A stretch of DNA of 64,000 nucleotides from assembly GCA_019925105.1 (NCBI GenBank), contig JAHGAU010000022.1, positions 62,001-126,000 on the forward strand. The letters run 5' to 3'. A program made the translations under genes and the position numbers. The DNA comes from Niebla homalea (Eukaryota; Ascomycota; Lecanoromycetes; Lecanorales; Ramalinaceae). Below, piece after piece: positions 23,544-35,155 of this stretch (positions are counted from its first letter, which is position 1; each line of letters opens with the position of its first letter). The notes beneath the pieces were generated by a model. The model did not search any database and had not been told where the DNA came from. It was given only the letters and a program-made list of their open reading frames with translations.

Positions 23544-24574
23544 TAAAGAACCCTTAATTTTAATTTATTATTTAATTAAAATTTAAGTAAATAGTCCCGT
23601 ATAATAAAAGATTTAAACTTATTTTTAAAGAAAAATAATATATATTAAACGACCCTATTAACAATAAACTAAATAAATATATAGTATACGGTAAATTTAG
23701 GTTAATCTTTATAATATTTAAGTTATTAATTTATAATAACGCCGTTTTAAGATTATAAAAATAAAATTTTAACTAAACAAAAGTAATTTTTTTATAAGTT
23801 ATTAATTTTATTACGAATAACCCGGGATTTTCTTTATAATATCTCTACCGGGGTTAACTATAAGTATCAATTTTTTATTATTAAGTAATATTATAATCAT
23901 TAAGAATACCTTTATTTTATAACTTTTCGGGCGAAAATATTAATTTATTACTATAAATAAAAAGAAAATTAATTAAGCTAAATATATAAAAATCTAAAAA
24001 TTAATAACGAGGAGTTGAAGGATTAAAAAATAAGGATTAAAAGAAACGAAAATATAATATTAATATAATAATAACGTATATTAATAACGAAGATAATAAT
24101 AATAATATTAACGATAATAATAATAACTTAAAAGACTTAAAAGTCTTTTATAAGTATATAGGAAGACCTTTTAACGTAAATTAAAACTAATTAATAATTA
24201 AATTAATTTATGACCTTATAAATTAATAAACGGATAACTATTTAAATAAATTTTAAAAACTTAACTTTTTTAATAGTTAAAACGTTATATACCTTTAAGT
24301 TTAAGGATGAAATAAAAAAGATTATTATTATTATTATTATTAGGTTTCTTTAACTATAATTAATATTAACGAAGGTAAATAAAGTATTTTAATTAATCCA
24401 AAGCTTAATAATAATACTTATAATAAAATACGTAAATATTATTTAAATATATAAAGGTAAATTAATTATAATTTTAATAATATAATTATACCTTTTTAAG
24501 ACCTTTATAATTATCTTCATATTAATCGTTATAATTATATCCCTTAATAATAACAATATTTATTTCATCCGTTA

Positions 24575-24722
24575 CCGGTATCTTAATATTTTTCGGTACC
24601 GTACCGTCCTATACCGTTTACCACCGGTACGGGATAAGGATACCATTTCCTTTTCCCGTACCGGTCCCGTACCTATACCGTATCTTTCCCGCGGTATTAA
24701 TCCCGTACCGGTTGGGGGAGTA
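24575..24722 (-). repeat. hAT right terminal region R2
   Basis: This GC-rich block of about 148 bases is full of ACCGGTAC/GTACCG repeats. It ends in ggttgggggagta next to the octamer taatcaat. It is less similar to L1 than R1 is, though it is the end that matches L1 in target duplication. Confidence 0.7.
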
Positions 24723-26425
24723 TAATCAATTATACTGAATTAAAGGAGTTATTAATAATTATTATAACGTTTAATTTTTTACTATTTAAACCTTAAGGTA
24801 TTATAACGTAAAAGAACCGGGGATTTAAGATAATATTATATTTAAAGTTTAATATAGAGGGTTTATTAACAATAATATAGATGCCTTAAGAAGACTAAAA
24901 ATATAACTTAAGTTACATACTAATATAAATAACCTTAAATTAATCGGTTAATACGATATTATTAATATTAAAAAAAAAGGGCGTAAAAAAAGATTAAGGA
25001 AATTAAAATATGTTTAAAGGTAAAAAAGGCGGTAATATAATTTATAGAGCTTCCCCGGTTAAATAATAAAGATTAAATTAACCTTTTTATAAAGTAAATA
25101 ATAAGAGTATTAAATAAAATAATTAATATAATAATGCCGATAATAAAACCGTCTTGAAAGTTTAAAACGTATTAAATAAAATGTAAAATATAAAACTTAA
25201 AAAACGCTTATATAATTAAAGGAAACTTAAATAAAGAAAGAAAGGATTATTAAAAAGGTTAAATAAATACATTTCCGGTTAATAATTTATGATTCAACCG
25301 TTTTTTCCTATAAGTATAAAAGTCAATAAAATATAGTGAGAAATAAAGTAAGAAGCTTAAGTTTATCTTTAAATTCCCGCCTTTTAAAAGGCCTAATAAT
25401 ATGATAATTAATACCTTTAACGGTAAAATTAAGGCCCTTAAAAGGGCTTTCTTTCCTCCTTTATTAAATATAAACTTAACGGATACTAAAAAAATTATAT
25501 ATTTTAATCCGGTAACTATAAATAAAAAAAATAATACTAAAAATAATAATTAAAACGATTAATAAATTCAAGGACAAAGACTTTAAATTAAATAAAATTT
25601 TAAATAAATTCTTATTAATAATAATATTATTTTTTAAGAAAATCTTAATTTATTTATTTCAAGTTTATTATAAGGTTAATTATTCTTATTATAAGTTTAA
25701 AGAAGCCAAAATAATTATCCTTAAGAAATTAATTAAACGGGATTTTTTAAAAATAAAAACTTATAAGCCTATCGTATTCTTTTATATATTAAAAAAAGCT
25801 TTAAAAATAAAATTTATAAAAACCTTTTATAATAATACGGAAAAATACGGGCTTTTCTTAAACCAATAAATAAACATAAAGAGAAAAAGGTTAATAAACA
25901 GATCATTTTAAAAGGCTCTATTAATAACGTATATACGGTATAAAATTATAAAAAGAAATATGTAATAAGGTTTTTTTAATATTATTAAAGTTTTCAATAA
26001 AATAAATTACTTAAGATTACTATATAATTCATAAATTAAAAGCATATTATCTTTGTTTATAAATTAAATAAAAAGCTTTTTAAGTAATCGGGCAATATAA
26101 CTTAATTTAAAACAAAAAATCAGCCCAATAAAGCCAGCTATAACTATTTATTTCTCCTGTTTTATTCTTTTTCTCTAATAATCCGTTAATCGAAAAATTA
26201 ATAAAGTTAATATAAAAGGTTTTATCGATAATATCCACCTTTTAGCCTATAGTACGTTAACTCGTATAAATTGCTTAGAGTTAAAATAGGTTTACGAGGT
26301 TTATTTACGGTAAAGAAGGACGTATAATACCTAATTTACGTTATATAAGAAAAAGTTTATTTATATAATTAAGAGTTTAAAGTTATATAATATAATAACT
26401 ATAATCAATTTCAGTAAAATTGTGG
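24723..26425 (+). mobile_element. LINE copy C, third segment (RT domain)
   Basis: Copy C resumes directly after the hAT element. The RT catalytic block at 26218-26232 reads G-F-I-D-N-I-H-L-L-A-Y-S-T, the least damaged version in the window, with the first catalytic Asp intact. The segment is interrupted at 26425 by a 160-base insertion. Confidence 0.85.
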
Positions 26426-26585
26426 CGTACTCAGTATAAAGGGTAAGTAATAAGTAATATATATAATTGTTAAGTAGGTAGCTAGCTATGTGGGTGTTAT
26501 AAATATAAAGGTGCGTACGCAAAGCAAGCGGAATAAGGTAGACCCGCTCCAGGTGCCAAGGATTAGCTCTGCTGAGATCCTAATA
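26426..26585. mobile_element. 160-bp un-RIPed insertion, unclassified (SINE-like?)
   Basis: The sequence from cgtactcagt to tgagatcctaata interrupts LINE C. The flanks are aaaattgtgg (26416-26425) and aaaattataa (26586-26595), one target copy with three G-to-A changes on the right. It has normal CA/TG content and no terminal inverted repeat. I saw no clear tRNA A or B box on either strand, so SINE identity is only a possibility. Confidence 0.5.
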
Positions 26586-26968
26586 AAAATTATAATAAAA
26601 CCGGAAGTTAATATTAAAGTTTTTAACTTTTAAATTAACGGAAAATTAAATTAAAGGGATCATATAAAAAAAGTTGAAAAGAAAATAACCTTATAAGAAA
26701 AGAACCTTATTTAACTTATAATATTAACGTAAAAAGTTACCTTATAAAAGGTTAAACGGTTTATTAAATAATAACAAAGCCCGTTATAACGTATACGGTA
26801 ACTATTTAATATATATTTAAAAGTATTTTTGAATATAAAAAAAAGGTTATTTAATAATTATAAAAAGTCTAGAATTAATACTTAACAATACTTAATAACG
26901 TTTATAAAGCAACCTTTATCCGGGTATTAAAGTCCAAAGTCTTTATACCGTTAATTAAGCTACCCTTT
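26586..26968 (+). mobile_element. LINE copy C, last segment (3' end missing)
   Basis: Copy C continues to about 26968 ('ccgttaattaagctaccctt') and then departs from the family. About 1.3 kb of 3' sequence, including the (ATCA)n tail, is absent. Loss of the 3' end is not how LINEs truncate, so a later deletion or insertion breakpoint is likely. Confidence 0.75.
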
Positions 26969-27459
26969 TATTCTTTCATAATTAATAAACCTTTATAACT
27001 TATATATAACTTTAATAATCTGCGTAATATAAGTAAATTACTAATTGCATTATTATTATTTATGAATCTATTGTTTACTTTATTGTTATTAATAGTTTAT
27101 AATAATAAGTCTCGCTTTGAAAGCAATATAAAATACCGTTTATTTAACGGATTTATACGTAAGGCACTCCTTATACCGGACCCTTTAAAGTTTTATAACC
27201 TCCGTATTAATAATAATAGCCTTACCTTTAAGTTTAACGATAAGACCAGGCTTTTACTATAAAACGAAAACATCGATATATTAAATAAATAATTAAGCTT
27301 ACCTTTATAATTAAAAGGGTAAAATATAGTCTTTCCGTAATTTTAGAACTATTAATATGGTTATTAAATCTTTGGAATAAGTATAGAGTAAATGTTTAAT
27401 AATTAATATTATTATTTTTTTAATTAAGGATTTATTAATAAAACTTTTTCTCGGCATAT
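26969..27459. other. AT-rich sequence, nothing recognised
   Basis: This lies between the broken end of LINE C and a dispersed repeat. A 66-codon open frame at 27062-27262 is Asn/Leu-rich with no recognisable motif and I do not treat it as a gene. Confidence 0.4.
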
Positions 27460-27965
27460 AAATACTCTAAGTAGACACGAGCAGATTAAACGAATTGAGC
27501 TTATGTCTACCCTGGCTGGTCCTCTGAGTACTCGCGAATATCCGGTTTACTTATAAGTTTCCCAATTGCTCGTAAGTTTTTTTTACTTAACATTTTTTTA
27601 ATTGAATTTACCCCTTTGATTCCCCCGCTTAAGGATAAATTACTAGCTCCCAGGGTAACTTTTAGCTAAAATACCTGAATCTGTAGTTCATCTTAAAAAA
27701 CGTTGAATATTATGGCTTATAGGGGGTAACTGTAATACCTGCTGCCAAGAAAGCTTAAATAAAAAAATTATAATAAATAAAAGCCGTTATTTTACCGTTT
27801 TAAATATTTTTAATTTTTACTTTTTTCTACCCGCTTAGGACCGCTTAAAGCGTTTATAAGTTTGCTGATTTATTTATAGGCAGCTCCTAAGCGATTTAAG
27901 TAAATAAATTACCTTTCTTTTATTTGCTCGATCTAAGTAGGTCGCAGATTTGCAGGTATTCCAAT
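27460..27965. repeat. Dispersed repeat family R, copy 1 (least mutated)
   Basis: This copy shares with 54640-55200 the starts 'gacacgagcagattaaacga' versus gacgcgagcagaatgagca. It shares a core around 'gctgccaagaaagcttaaat' with both 33255-33590 and 54640-55200. With 60380-60560 it shares the block ending ttatttataggcagctcctaagcgatttaa. CA/TG is common in its first 300 bases. It may be a non-autonomous element; I found no clear terminal inverted repeat or target duplication. Confidence 0.65.
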
Positions 27966-28926
27966 AAAATTTAAAATGATAAATAAATCATATAACGGGG
28001 ATATTAATTAATGGATCTAAGGTTTTAAAAGGGTGTATAGAGTAACTCTTTTACAGATATATATTAATAGATAAATATCCGAAACTCAACCAGTTTTTAA
28101 TATAGAGATAAAATAAAAAAATTAATATAAAACTTTGATTTATAAACTTAAAAAAAACTTCTTTGTATTTTTTACGAGGTTATAAAGCTTCTTAATAAAT
28201 TAAAAATTCTAAATTCTAAATTCTAAATTCTAGATTATAAAATATAAAATATAAAATCAAGGATAAAAGATAAAAATGAAAAAAACTATTTATTCTTCTT
28301 AGAAATTTCGAGAATAAAATATTAAGGCTTAAAAATAACGTTATATTAAGAAACTTTATTCTTATTAATATACATATTCATAATAAATATACGCGTTATA
28401 ATTCGGAACCGATAAGTTAACGAACTTAACCCATTTTTCTTATTATTAAAAGGTTCTTTTCCCTACTTTCTTTTCTGCTTAATAATGAACTTATAAATAA
28501 AATAACATATGTAGATTAAGAGTTATTATAACTTAATAAGCAATAACTAAATATACTAATTTAATAAGTATAATACATATAAATATTAAGTTATATAAGT
28601 AAAATAAGGGTAAAATATAAATATATATTAAGTATATATAAAGTACCAAGTATCTATTTACCACTTTAAGCCTTAATACCCATAAAGTTCTTATTAATAA
28701 CCTTTATATATAATAAATATATTAAGAAAGGTAAACATTTATATATAAACGGCAAGGTTAATAACCTTATAAGTAAAAGCGGCTTTAAGATTAAAGGATA
28801 AGTATATTTAGAGCTAAGGAAGATTAAAAAGTGGAAATAATAAGTTATAACCGCGTATTAAAGGGGTATAGTAAAGGCATTATTTTAAAAATCGAAAAGT
28901 TATAAGCGCATAAATATTATAAATAA
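27966..28926. other. Mixed AT-rich region, nothing recognised
   Basis: This holds a small tandem run (attcta-aattcta units, 28200-28232) and polypurine stretches. No gene-like frame is present. Confidence 0.4.
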
Positions 28927-28934
28927 CCCGGGAT

Positions 28935-29059
28935 TACTCCGGGAAGCGGGACGGGATATATCCCATAAGATAGGGACGGGATAGGGACGGGATAGGGATA
29001 AGACGGGATGGGATAAGTAAATTAAAAAACCATCCTATCCCGTCCCGCTTCCCGGAGTA
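28935..29059. mobile_element. 125-bp hAT-like MITE with perfect 8-bp duplication
   Basis: The element begins TACTCCGGGAAGCGGGACGG and ends with its reverse complement, ccgtcccgcttcccggagta (one base differs in register). It is flanked by cccgggat at 28927-28934 and 29060-29067. The interior is tandem GGGACGGGATA. It is virtually free of RIP. The ends match the left end of the nested element at 18163, so both belong to one family. Confidence 0.85.
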
Positions 29060-29067
29060 CCCGGGAT

Positions 29068-32000
29068 ATTATCAAAGATTTAAGAGGTTTTTAAGAACTA
29101 AATCCCTTAACTTTAGAATCCCCGGGTTTAACCGGGTAAGTATCCGCTGAAAGTTTATAGCTTACTTAAGCCGGTCGAATTTATAAGTTAATTTATAATA
29201 ATAGTAGATTAGGTTTATATTATGCATTAAAGAGTATATAATAGAAAAATAGGTTTAATAAACATGATAAGTAGGTATTTAACTATATATACGTAATATA
29301 AGTAGATAAATAAAGCACCGGGCGTCCGCTATATCCATTTATATATTAATAACTATAAGAATCTTGGTATACGTATAAAATATATAATAAATATATTATA
29401 GAAAAAAGGATTATAACGCCCTTAGAATAATAATAAGGTTAAAGAGTTTATAAAGGAAAACGGTTCCGGGGTTAAAAACTTTAGAGTTAACCCTAACCCT
29501 TACTATTTTTAATTTTAACCGTTAATTTTTAAGTATTGAATAATAACGAAAAACTTTTATTATAAGTATTATAAATATATTTAATTAATAATATACTTTT
29601 AAAATAAAAAAACATTGAGTATAACTCCCCGGCCTTATTATATTAAAAAAGAATACCGCCTGAAATATAACTGAAAAAGTTAGTTTTAAAATTTACTTCT
29701 TTATTAAGTTTATAATAAATTAAAACTGGGACTAAAATGAAAACTTCTTAAAGAATTCTATAAGCCTCTTAATACTTTAAGGATTATATAAATAAGATTT
29801 CCTTTTTTATAAGTTTTAAAAAGTTTTTTTATTTTAAAGAATTAAAGAATAAATCTTTAAAGAGCTTTAAGGTTAATAAAAACCGGTTAATTTTTAATCT
29901 TATTTGTTTTATTAAAATTTACTTTAAGCCCGTTAATAAAAAGAATAAGCCTTAAAGATTTAATTTATTAAACTTTAAAATTATATTTCCGGATATTTAT
30001 TTATAAACCGGGATTACGTAAACATTTAAATATTAAATATGTATATTAAGTATACTTCTTTTTAATAGTATTATAGATAATAATATTATTTAAGTAAACT
30101 TAAATAAAGATTTTTCAATAATTAAATAAAATTTTTGGATATGTTATTAATATAAGGCGGGGTTATTAATTAAATTAAAAGTAATAATTCTATACTTAAA
30201 ATTATTTAATAAAATAATAGATACTATAAATTTTTTTAATCTCTGGATATATACGGAGCTTATTAAAGCCTATAATAATATCTAAACGGGTAATTTATCT
30301 ATAACCAATAACTTAATAAATCCTTTCTTTTAATTTTTAATAATATATTTTTTTAATTTTTAAAACTTATAATTTAAAAGCGGATAAATATAATTTTAAA
30401 GGAAATCTATTTACAACATAAGTTAATTTTAATAATTATAATCCCGGTATAAAGGTAACTTTTCTATTATTATATAATTAAAGATATTTTTAAAATTATA
30501 ATATTCCGTTAAAAGTTTAGTTATAATTTTATTTATAAAAGTTATTTTTTCTATAAAATTATTTTTATAAATTATTATAATTAAGATTTTAATTAAAGTT
30601 TTTTTAAAGAGATTTAAATATTTCTTTAGATTTATTAACAAAATATAAGAATTCTTAATTTTTTTTTTAAGTTTTTATAATAATATAAAAAGGCACTATA
30701 TTAATAAGTTTAATTTAAAAAAGTTTCTTTTTTTTTTTAATCAATTTTAATAAAGGAAAATTCTTTTATAATTTTCTCTTTTTTTCTTAAGGTTTAAGTA
30801 ACTTTAATTTTCTATTTTTAAGAAGTATATTTAAAACTTAATAAATTAAAATCATAATTTAAAAATTTTTTAAACTAAGTTTTACGTTTTAACAATAAGT
30901 CTTTTTATAATTTTATTAATTAAATGAAAAAGATTTTTTATTAATTATAAAGTATATACTTATATAATCTTATTTTATTTGAGGGTTTTTAAGGATTATT
31001 GTTATATAATTTAAATTAAATAATAAATATAAATTTTTAAATTTTTAAATAACATTTAGAATTATTAAAGGGTAAATTATATAAATAATAGATTACAATC
31101 ATTTGGTTTTATAGTTTCAAACAAGCTTGAATTCAAATAAATTTTATAAATTTTATAAATTTTAAATGTAATTTATCTATATAAAATGATATTTGATGAT
31201 ATTTGAATTAATCAAAAATTATAAAAAGAATATTAATTTCCGTAATTTATAAATTCATTAATGATTTAAAGTTTTTTTTTTTTAATATTAAAGTGGTTTT
31301 TAATATCATTAATATATTTGATCATTAAAATTTAAAAATAATATACGTCTTTATCCTTTATAATAACTTTTATAAAATTAATTTTTCATTAATTCGTTTA
31401 AATTTTCCGATAAAACATTTTTTAAAATAAAAAAGATTGAAATAATAAAGTTTTAAATAAATGCTTTATTATAAACTTGGATAAAATAATAAGTTTACAT
31501 TAAATGTTCTTAGGAATTATTATAATTACGTTAACATTAAAAGTAATTAACTTAAAAATAGTTCTTTTAATAAATAACATATTTAACGTTTTTAACGGAA
31601 ATATTTATTAATTTTATAAAAATAGGAATAAGTGATTAAAAATTAAGTTTTTCAAAATTTCTTATTTTATTAATAAGTTTAAAGAAAAAATGAAAGTTTT
31701 TATAACTTTTTTTAAATTTTTTTATTAAAGCTTTATTAAGTTCAAAGGTTTTTTATTAATAATAATATTTTAACCGTTAAAAACGGTTTATTCTTTTTAA
31801 GTTCATCTATGTTTTTTTTAAATCGTTTTAATTATAGATCCTTGAAAAGCAGATTTTTATAAAATTAAGTGAAAAATGGGATAAATAATTCACGAATTAT
31901 GATTTATAAGTTCCTTTTAAAATTTACGTATTTGAACACTTTAATTAAGCGGATAAAAATAAAACAGAATATTATACATTCATTTTTATTAAGTGTTCTT

Positions 32001-33254
32001 AAAATTTAAATAATATTAATTTAATTCGTTTAATTATTGTTTTGAAAAGTTTGAATTAAAAAGTTTAAAAAGTTAATGAAATATTTCCATTATATTCCTT
32101 TTTTAAATAATTAAAAGCTTTCAATTTACTAATATTAAAAATAGTTAACTTAAGTTTATATAAGTAAATACTAATTTTTATAAATTTAAAGTTTAATAAT
32201 AATATAATATTTGAAGAAATAATATTAATTTAAATTTTTTCCCGTAAAAGACTCTAGGTTATTAATCTTAATAAACTTAAGCTTTTAAGAAAAGGTTAAA
32301 AATATTATAAATTAATAAAAAAAAGGATTAAATTATTCCGTTAAAGACTTTTAAACTTAATAATAAAATTTACGTTCCGGTTTAAAAGCTTTTAAGTTTT
32401 AAAACGATTTATAATTTTTAAAAATAAAGAATTTAAGAAGTGTTATCATTATAAATAAAGAATTTAATTAACTTTTAATTATAAATTTTTTTTTGATATC
32501 GGTTAATTTTATTTAAAGGATTTATATTTTATTACCTTTTTATAATTTTATTTATTAATATTACGTTCTTAATATAAAAAGTTTAATTATTTTAAGAATT
32601 CCTTAAATTTCTTAAAGTATATAAATTAATAAAAAAAAATTTAAATTTTTATAAAATAAATAATATATTTAGTTAATTCCATTAGAATAATACCCTATAA
32701 TTAATAATAAAATTAAAAAATAAAATATTTTTTATATTTTCTATAATAATTATAGGAAACCGGGTACCCGGTTATTAAATAAATTATTGGATTTTAATTT
32801 TTTTTATTTAATTAAGAAAAGGTTTTGTTTTTAATAAATTATTTTAATTAATTTAAGACCGTATAAAAACCGCTTTATAAATTATATTTAAAACTTATAA
32901 AAACCTTTAATCAAGGAAATTATTAAGGTTTATTATTTATATTTATAATAGATAAAATAAAAATAAAAAATAAGTTAGAATAAAAATAAAATAGGAATAA
33001 ATAAACAAAAAGTAAGGGAAAGGGAAAAGGATAAATTTATTAACTTTTTGTTAAACGGTTTTATATTATAAAAGCAATATTATAAAGTAAAATAATAAAA
33101 TTTATATTATTATAAAAGTAATTTTATTCCTTTATATTATAAAGTATTCCTTAAAACATTTTCCTTCCGGGTATTAAGTATTTTTATTTATAAATTTATA
33201 AATTAATATATAAGTACTTTAAATATAAATAAGTAAATTAAATAAATTAAGCTT
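29068..33254. other. AT-rich stretch without recognisable gene
   Basis: About 4.2 kb. The first 450 bases contain GC-richer patches ('aatccccgggtttaaccggg', 29111-29130; 'caccgggcgtccgctatatc', 29317-29336) of unknown origin. From about 31000 to 32200 the sequence is very AT-rich yet keeps ordinary CA and TG frequencies, unlike the RIPed LINEs. The 70-codon frame at 30429-30641 (minus) is Ile/Lys/Asn-rich and chance-like. Confidence 0.4.
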
Positions 33255-33590
33255 ATATTTTTTTTATTGAGTTTCTAAGCGGTTATAAATATTTAACTTA
33301 TTTATAAGTTTCTGGGATTCTCGGGAGTTTTATTTTTTTTTTAACTTAAGGATTTTTTAATTAAGTTACCCCTTTTAACTTACCCCCTTAAGGATAAATT
33401 ATTAACTATTAAAGTAACTTTTAATTAAAAAAACCAAATCTGTAATTAATTTTAAAAAACGTTAAATATTAAGGTTTATAGGCGGGTAACGGTAAAACCC
33501 GCTACCAAGAAAGTTTAAATAAAAAAATTATAAAAAATAAAACCCGTTATTTTACCGTTCTACACGTTTTTATTTTAAACTTTTTCAAAG
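33255..33590. repeat. Dispersed repeat family R, copy 2
   Basis: This aligns with copy 1 around 'acccgctaccaagaaagttt' and 'ttttaaaaaacgttaaatat'. It is more AT-mutated than copy 1. It runs directly into the 5' end of LINE fragment D. Confidence 0.65.
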
Positions 33591-33591
33591 T

Positions 33592-34662
33592 TTCGACGAA
33601 CAAGGGGACCCCAGAGGTCCAAAGCGATGTTTATACGTATAGTTCTCGTAATAATAAAGAAAGTATATTAAGTGCAATAAATAGAAATAGCGTAATGGTA
33701 AAGAATAAGGTAATAAACGGGTAAGTAACTTATATTAATAGAAACGGCGATAACGCGTACGGATAATATAATATTAATAAGCTAAATAACGCTTAAAATA
33801 AATAAGGGAATTAAGGTTAATAAAATACGTATATTAAAACGCGTAAAACGCATAATAATAATACGGAAATAATAAGTAAATAAAAGGGTAAAAAGGCCGG
33901 TATAGTATGAATAATAAGGGGTATACACGGGGAAAGAAACAGGAAAACCGCGGTAAAAGTATTATTAAAAATATATAAAAAGGAAATAAGGTTAATAAGG
34001 AAAATAAGACCTTAAAGGATTAAAAATAAAAGGCGGAGACGGTACGTCGCCCGGTAAGTAAGGGTGAAACGGCAATAAGGGAGGCAATAAAGGCTTTAAA
34101 AGGACTCCTTATAATAAAATAAAAGCATATTACGTTAAAAACCTAATTAATATTACGGATTAAGTTAAAAAACGTAAGGGACTTTTATCTAAAAATAAAA
34201 GTAAAGTTAGGGGAAACGGAGCAGTTATAGGGCTTTTAAAGGGCGGTAATAAGGGCGTTAATAAAGGGCAAAGAAAATAGCTTAAAGTTAAATATATAAA
34301 ATAAAAATATAAAAATAACGGCCCCTTAAACGAGAGAAAACTAGGTAATAAAGGTAATAAAAAAATACCCGCGGTAAAGAATAAAAAGGATAACGGAGAA
34401 AAAAGCGGCCGTATTAAAAAAAACGAAAATAATAATAATCCGTTTATTTAATAATAAGAAGAGGAATATAATTACGGAAATAAACCCGTTATAATTAATA
34501 AAAACTTTTAAAATAATAACGGAACCGTTAATAAAATAAATTATTATAATATATAAACTATAAAATAAGGATATCTTTTTTAATATAGCGTTTTTGCAAA
34601 TAAAAGAAAGCTTAAAAAAATTTAAGGCTTAAATTAATAAGGAGAATATAAATCGGTTAAAA
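33592..34662 (+). mobile_element. LINE fragment D: 5' end only
   Basis: This begins with the family leader (cgacgaacaaggggacccc, then aggtcc and cgatg). It follows copy A closely through the 5' region and first part of ORF1 to about 34662 (equivalent to about 36235 in A), then stops matching. A 5' piece without a 3' end cannot arise by ordinary LINE truncation and implies a rearrangement. Confidence 0.8.
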
Positions 34663-35143
34663 ATTTTTTACTTTTTAATTTTTAATAATTAATAATTAAT
34701 TAATAAATATTAATAAAACTTTACCGATGTATATAAACGGAGTCCCCGTATTAATTAAGGGTAATAATAAGAATATCTAAATAAGGGTACCTAGAAGGGG
34801 GTTATTTAAATATTTTGAATTTTCTCGATTTTAATATTTATTTAATAAATAAGTGGTAATTAAATATGTTCTGTAAATATATATAAATCCATAACCTATT
34901 ACTTTCGTTATATATATATAATATAATAATAATAAAGGTCGGCTCTTTATAATATCTTTATAGTTTTTATTACCGTTAATTAAGGAAAAGGTATAATAAG
35001 TTATTTCCGATTAAATCGTATAACCAGACTGAATTCTTTAATATATATAGGTAGATAAAAGCCTTTTTAAAACCGTTAAAAAAGATATAAAAAAATAAAA
35101 GAGTAAAAGTAATAAAATAATAAGTAACAATAAAGTATAATTA
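34663..35143. other. AT-rich sequence between D and A, nothing recognised
   Basis: About 480 bases of RIPed sequence. No ORF, repeat partner or RNA gene was recognised. Its last bases contain the target duplication of copy A. Confidence 0.4.
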
Positions 35144-35155
35144 AAAATAAGCCGC
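35144..35155. repeat. Target-site duplication of LINE A, left copy
   Basis: aaaataagccgc is repeated exactly at 52530-52541, more than 17 kb away, on the far side of the (ATCA)4 tail. This shows that the three plus-strand segments between them are one insertion. Confidence 0.92.

Larger units (their letters stand above)
19099..24574. other. Interior of hAT transposon, heavily RIPed
   Basis: About 5.5 kb of AT-rich sequence follows the nested element. Apart from the transposase block (21400-22400) and a LINE-like 3' tail (23476-23543) I recognise nothing. A tiny GC-rich patch at 22812-22855 ('aaggggcgagcgcggcgaaa') stands out but has no partner that I found. No open frame is protein-like. Confidence 0.5.
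17389..24722 (+). mobile_element. hAT-type DNA transposon, about 7.3 kb, RIP-mutated, with nested insertion
   Basis: The outer boundaries rest on three observations. LINE C reads continuously across a single copy of the target. The flanking octamers are taattaat (17381-17388) and taatcaat (24723-24730), differing only by C/T. The ends are inverted: 'tacttccttaaccggtacgg' at the left, and the right end read inward begins 'tactcccccaaccggtacgg'. An 8-bp duplication is diagnostic of hAT elements. Inside, a plus-strand transposase relic lies near 21754-21807. The subterminal regions of about 140 bases are rich in ACCGGTAC-type repeats, as in many hAT elements. A second GC-rich element sits at 18163-19098. 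Confidence 0.75.

Noticed and set aside
26426..26585. tRNA or tRNA-derived SINE
   Set aside because: No cloverleaf or convincing A and B boxes were found on either strand; kept only as an unclassified insertion.
29490..29503. gttaaccctaaccc resembling a telomere repeat
   Set aside because: Only about two units and no array; the similar 'agttagggttaa' at 23370 is also isolated.
30429..30641. Minus-strand 70-codon frame
   Set aside because: Ile/Lys/Asn-rich chance frame in AT-rich DNA; no motif or neighbour supports it.
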